From positions 1 through 27,302 of the forward strand of contig JBCDCC010000004.1 in assembly GCA_039182435.1 (NCBI GenBank): a stretch of DNA of 27,302 bases, in the 5' to 3' direction. Positions 23,912-27,302 of this stretch are shown here, piece by piece. The DNA comes from JBCCKC01 sp039182435. Lineage in GTDB: Bacteria > Verrucomicrobiota > Verrucomicrobiia > Opitutales > Coraliomargaritaceae. Position numbers and translations under genes: made by a program. The notes under the pieces are model-generated. The model ran no database searches, was not told where the DNA came from, and saw nothing but the letters and a program-made list of their open reading frames with translations. The stretch's first letter is position 1; the number at the start of each line of letters is the position of its first letter.

Positions 23912-26032
23912 CTAGATCAGCTGCCGCCTCAGATCGAGAGTATAGCGATATTCGGGAGACATCTTGGGTCTAAAGACCATTGGTTGGCGACCGATCAGGT
24001 CGGTGGCGCGGAGCCAGCGGACTTTGCGGCGGGCGCTGGCTTCGGTCGCATCTTTCGGGCGGCCGTCGTAGACGGGACCATCAGGATTCCAGAAGTGGTA
24101 GCGGTAGGCTTGGGTGGTCGCACCCGTCTTGCGGTCGACCCATTCGAAGCTGAGTGGTGACTGGATCGGCACATGAGGGTGCAGGGCGGGATAGGCACTG
24201 GCGCATTTATAGCGGACGCCAGCGATCAACTGGCCATCTACTTTCTCGAACGGCACTTCGATCCCGTTGACGAGCAGATAGCCCGTTTGGATGAGCGAGG
24301 CATCGGACAGTTTTACCTGAAGGCGGTCACTGGAATTATCCACCACGCGCACCATCGAGCTCTCGAGACTTTCCTCTGCCATCAGCGGCCAAGACTCAAA
24401 GGCTTGGTTGAGCTCCATCACCCCACCCTTGAAGCGCATCTTGCCCAGGCTGGGACAACGGAAGTCAAAGGCACTGCGCAGCCACTCTACATCGAAGGCA
24501 AATCCATGCGCGTTGAGGTCGTCACAGATCTCCTTCAAATCGTCCCAGAGGAAGCCGGGCAGAAAGTATTTGTCATGCAGCTCTGGGCCGAAGCGCCTGA
24601 GGCCTTCGCGGAAAGGCACACGAAAGAGACGCGCGATTATGGTGCGAATAAAGAGCGCGATAACCGACATGCTTGAGGCTTCAGGGAAGGTCTCAAAGGC
24701 GCGCATCTCAATGATCCCGATGCAGCCATTGGGCGCCGCAAGGTTATGAAATTTATCGAAGCAGAGCTCAGCCCGGTGGGTGTTGCCAGCGGAGTCGGTC
24801 ATCAAGTTTTTCAGAAACTGATCAATCGACTCGCCGCTCAATGTGCCCGGCAGCGCGCCTTCGATACCCTCGCAGGCCACTTCCAGTTCGTAGAGTCCAT
24901 GAAGCGGCCCCTCATCGACTCGCGGGGCCTGACTACCGGGACCGACATATTGACCGCTAAAAATATAAGACAGCGCGGGGTGATGTTGCCAGTAGCGCAG
25001 GAGCGAGGCGATACGGTCGGGCTGAACCAGAAAGGGATTCGTCGCCTCATCCACACCACCGAAAGCGAGGTGCGAGCCACCACCGGTGCCGGCAACTCTG
25101 CCGTTAAGTCCAAACTTCGTCAGTTGCAGTTCGCAGGCTGTCGCCGCAGACGCACAACTCTCCCAAAATCTGTGATAGGCCTCCCAGTTTGTGGCGGGTG
25201 GCAAATTCACTTCGAGCACACCCGGATCGGCCGCCAGTCCGACCGTATCCAAGTAGTCTCCTGAACCTGAGGGCCCGTAGCCACAAAAGACGAGATCCTT
25301 GAGTTTGAGTTCGCGGACAATCTTCAGGATCAGCTGGATCAAGCTCTTAAACCCTCTCCATTCAAGCGGCGGCAGGAAGATCTCCAACGCACCCTGACGC
25401 ACTTCAACCGTAAGCGCGCCTCGCGAGTGATCTTCCGGCAAGTCACTGAGCGGAAGCCTCAAGCCCACCGGGCTATCGCCCGGGATCAGGCGCAGTAGAT
25501 TTTCTTTATCGTAAGGCCACTGATCCGAGATCCAGCTGCCCTCTTCAAATTGTAGCGGCAGCACCCAACCGGTCGTCTTCTTATCCGAGCCGGTTTGCTC
25601 GACTGCGCGGATGAGCGACCTGGAAACACCCAGCGCTTTAGCAATCGCACGGGCCACGGCAGTGGCGGTCCTCGGGAGATTGCCACCACGGACATCGTCC
25701 AAAAGGAGCCGCTTCGTGTCCGGCCAGAGGGCCTTGCCGTCCTTTTGATGCAGACTGAGGCAATTCCAGCGAGGTAGTGGCTCACCGGGATACCATTTTC
25801 CAAAGACCTGCATAGCGAGTGCACCGGGATAGACTTCATCCAGCAATTGTGCGGTCATTCGGCGGGCGTAGCCGAGCTTCTCGGGTCCCATCGCCGCGTT
25901 GTTCCACTCGGCGGCCTCTGGCTGTGCGGGAATGAAGGTGGGCTCGCCTCCCATGGTCAGGGTGATTCCTTCGAACTCCAGGAAGGCTTCGACCTCGCGG
26001 GCCACTTTAAAAATCTTCTGCTTATGCTTCAT
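23912..26032 (-). CDS. DUF2126 protein: glutamine-synthetase/GCS-like COOH-NH2 ligase, stand-alone
   Basis: 706 residues. Recognised as the DUF2126 family by TMGGEPTFIP near the N-terminus (~26-35), EVNLPPATNWEAYHRFWESC (~272), GTGGGSHLAFGGVDEATNP (~312), SGQYVGPGSQAPRVDEG and IEMRAFETFPEASSMSV (~439). Published comparative genomics places DUF2126 in the glutamine synthetase/glutamate-cysteine ligase superfamily of amide-bond formers. In most bacteria DUF2126 is the C-terminal part of one ~1100-residue protein with an N-terminal transglutaminase domain; here it is a separate gene whose ATG (26032) overlaps the end of the transglutaminase gene by 11 nt, implying translational coupling. Cytoplasmic. 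Substrate unknown. The C-terminal ~170 residues form a beta-rich domain rich in Arg/Trp (KVRWLRATDLIG). Confidence 0.92.
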   Translation of the reverse strand: MKHKQKIFKVAREVEAFLEFEGITLTMGGEPTFIPAQPEAAEWNNAAMGPEKLGYARRMTAQLLDEVYPGALAMQVFGKWYPGEPLPRWNCLSLHQKDGKALWPDTKRLLLDDVRGGNLPRTATAVARAIAKALGVSRSLIRAVEQTGSDKKTTGWVLPLQFEEGSWISDQWPYDKENLLRLIPGDSPVGLRLPLSDLPEDHSRGALTVEVRQGALEIFLPPLEWRGFKSLIQLILKIVRELKLKDLVFCGYGPSGSGDYLDTVGLAADPGVLEVNLPPATNWEAYHRFWESCASAATACELQLTKFGLNGRVAGTGGGSHLAFGGVDEATNPFLVQPDRIASLLRYWQHHPALSYIFSGQYVGPGSQAPRVDEGPLHGLYELEVACEGIEGALPGTLSGESIDQFLKNLMTDSAGNTHRAELCFDKFHNLAAPNGCIGIIEMRAFETFPEASSMSVIALFIRTIIARLFRVPFREGLRRFGPELHDKYFLPGFLWDDLKEICDDLNAHGFAFDVEWLRSAFDFRCPSLGKMRFKGGVMELNQAFESWPLMAEESLESSMVRVVDNSSDRLQVKLSDASLIQTGYLLVNGIEVPFEKVDGQLIAGVRYKCASAYPALHPHVPIQSPLSFEWVDRKTGATTQAYRYHFWNPDGPVYDGRPKDATEASARRKVRWLRATDLIGRQPMVFRPKMSPEYRYTLDLRRQLI

Positions 26033-26921
26033 CCGCTTTTTCTTCTATTGATAAGTCGACCTCAAGTTCGGCGCTGACTGATTGTTCTGAATAATAGGTG
26101 CCTTGAATCGGTGAAATTGTCATCGGGTCATGCGACACCGCACTCGGCACAAAATAACTATTGGCCAAAATCCCGTTGGTGGGATCAAAGCCCTTCCACC
26201 CTGCTCCCGGTAAATACACTTCGACCCACGCGTGCATCGAGCCCACCGCTCGGTTAAAGAACGCGTCCTCACTCCCCGGTTCAACCGGAGGATCAAAAAG
26301 GTAGCCGCTAACAAAGCGTGAGGCAAAGCCGAGCTGACGGGTCACAGCGATAAAGAGCTGCGCCATGTCGCGGCAGGAGCCTGTTCGCTGATCCAAAGTT
26401 GTATCCGAAGATTGAATACCCTCTTCATCCCGACGGACATAGGCAATATCCCGATAGACGGCCCCGTTCAGATCCGATAAAAACTGTATCACATCGGGAT
26501 GCCTGATCGGCTCAGTCACCGCGCTGTAAAACCAATCGAGCACACGAAGCTCACCCTTGCGCGCCTCTTTGCCGAGACATGGCTTGAGTGCGACCAGATC
26601 GCTGTTCGCATAGTTAAACGGATATCCCGTCGCATAAGGCTCAAGGATAAAGTCGAAGGGATTCTCTTCCTTGATCGAGACATCGATCTGCGCCGTAAAC
26701 TCTAAAGCCTCCGCCTGAAGTAGGCCGAAGTTACAAACTAAGACCACGTTGCCATGCACATCCCGTAGCCAACGCTGACTCGCGGCCGGACTCGAATCGA
26801 CAGTAAAAGAATGGATCGTGCGACGGTGACTATCCAAGGGCCGGAGAAAGACCTTATGATCACTGAAGCTAACAGGGCCTCCGTATTCATGTTTAGTGCG
26901 ATGTGTGATCTGGAGGCGCAT
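26022..26921 (-). CDS. Transglutaminase-like cysteine peptidase-fold protein
   Basis: 299 residues, no signal peptide. N-terminal beta domain (LQITHRTKHEYGGPVSFSDH, typical Transglut_N) then the transglutaminase core with a complete triad: C183 (TGSCRDMAQLF), H230 (SMHAWVEVYLP) and D246 (GFDPTNG). Such bacterial proteins are thought to act as peptidases or transpeptidases rather than true protein cross-linkers. It corresponds to the N-terminal half of the usual fused transglutaminase-DUF2126 protein; its stop lies inside the start of the DUF2126 gene (11-nt overlap). It begins 11 nt after the stop of another transglutaminase gene, so three genes form one operon. C-terminal tail after ~280 is acidic (VDLSIEEKADEA). 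Confidence 0.93.
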   Translation of the reverse strand: MRLQITHRTKHEYGGPVSFSDHKVFLRPLDSHRRTIHSFTVDSSPAASQRWLRDVHGNVVLVCNFGLLQAEALEFTAQIDVSIKEENPFDFILEPYATGYPFNYANSDLVALKPCLGKEARKGELRVLDWFYSAVTEPIRHPDVIQFLSDLNGAVYRDIAYVRRDEEGIQSSDTTLDQRTGSCRDMAQLFIAVTRQLGFASRFVSGYLFDPPVEPGSEDAFFNRAVGSMHAWVEVYLPGAGWKGFDPTNGILANSYFVPSAVSHDPMTISPIQGTYYSEQSVSAELEVDLSIEEKADEA

Positions 26922-26932
26922 ATTCGTTGCGG

Positions 26933-27302
26933 CTAGACAATTTGCTCGCTTCGTTTGAGTGAGACCATGACGTTAAGCTGTTGGTCCGTCGCCCCTTTGT
27001 AAGTGCCGCGCATCGGCGTGACATCCTGATAGTCGCGCCCCATCGCGAGGATGACGTGACGCTCTCCGGCTTGTTGATTATTGGTCGGGTCTAGGCCCCA
27101 CCAGAAGCCGCCGGGTAGATAGACTTCCACCCACGCATGGCTGGCTGCCGCACCGATCAATTTCGAATCGGCCTTAGTCGGGTCGAAGGGCTCGATGTAG
27201 CCGCTAACGTAGCGCGCGGGGATGCCGTTGCTCCGCAAGATCGCCAGCATGAGGTGCGCGAAATCCTGACAAACCCCACGGCGTGTGGCGACGATCTCCT
27301 TC
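26933..27302 (-). CDS. Second transglutaminase-like protein (partial, N-terminus outside window)
   Basis: The frame is open from the right edge to the stop at 26933; only the C-terminal ~122 residues are visible. Catalytic triad parts are all present: GVCQDFAHLMLAILRSNGIP (Cys), SHAWVEVYLPGGFWWGLDPT (His and Asp), then the end KGATDQQLNVMVSLKRSE. An internal ATG at 27250 lies after the catalytic Cys and cannot be the start. First visible gene of the transglutaminase/transglutaminase/DUF2126 operon. In related loci an alpha-E (DUF403) gene and a circularly permuted ATP-grasp gene lie just upstream, beyond this window. Confidence 0.92.
   Translation of the reverse strand, partial: KEIVATRRGVCQDFAHLMLAILRSNGIPARYVSGYIEPFDPTKADSKLIGAAASHAWVEVYLPGGFWWGLDPTNNQQAGERHVILAMGRDYQDVTPMRGTYKGATDQQLNVMVSLKRSEQIV

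Overview
The window looks like a piece of chromosome from a marine heterotroph of the Verrucomicrobiota, probably class Opitutia (Puniceicoccales/Coraliomargarita-like). This is inferred, not proven. It rests on the exported-protein architecture (a D-x-D-x-D-G...EYALG calcium-type spacer followed by a short C-terminal beta domain), the modest GC content, the scarcity of Shine-Dalgarno (SD) sequences, and solute/sodium genes. No insertion sequence, prophage, CRISPR array or integron is visible. Nearly all the DNA is coding.

Layout. (1) <1-3644, minus: a very large exported modular protein running off the left edge, with duplicated carbohydrate-binding-like and Ig-like modules, a FlgD-type Ig domain and a beta-propeller. 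A hairpin lies between its SD and its ATG. (2) 3995-7711: assimilatory sulfite reductase, cysI and cysJ divergent from a 195-bp control region. (3) 7708-12304, minus: exported zinc metalloprotease with MAM domain, Tat-exported alkaline phosphatase, membrane-anchored/exported MsrB. (4) 12385-14037, minus: SRP RNA followed by dnaX. A run of ten A in dnaX, in the same phase as the E. coli slippery heptamer, predicts a short gamma and a -1 frameshifted tau. (5) 14183-17878: an orphan protein with protein-kinase-like motifs, an exported protein with a PD-(D/E)XK-like signature, and an NhaC-type antiporter. (6) 17893-17974: tRNA-Leu(UAG). (7) 18085-21111, minus: a GT4 glycosyltransferase and a GH13_18 sugar phosphorylase in one operon, a likely make/recycle pair for an alpha-glucoside such as an osmolyte. 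(8) 21225-23876: xerD, and divergently argA (N-acetylglutamate synthase) with a small unknown gene. (9) 23912->27302, minus: two transglutaminase-like proteins and a stand-alone DUF2126 amidoligase-like protein, part of a widespread but poorly understood peptide ligation/proteolysis system that runs off the right edge.

Most interesting points: the dnaX recoding site and the loss of the DnaX zinc cysteines; the SD-hairpin-ATG arrangement of the large exported protein; the split transglutaminase/DUF2126 operon; the GT4-GH13_18 pair; and two orphan proteins with recognisable enzyme signatures. All assignments come from reading motifs by eye; no database search was possible.
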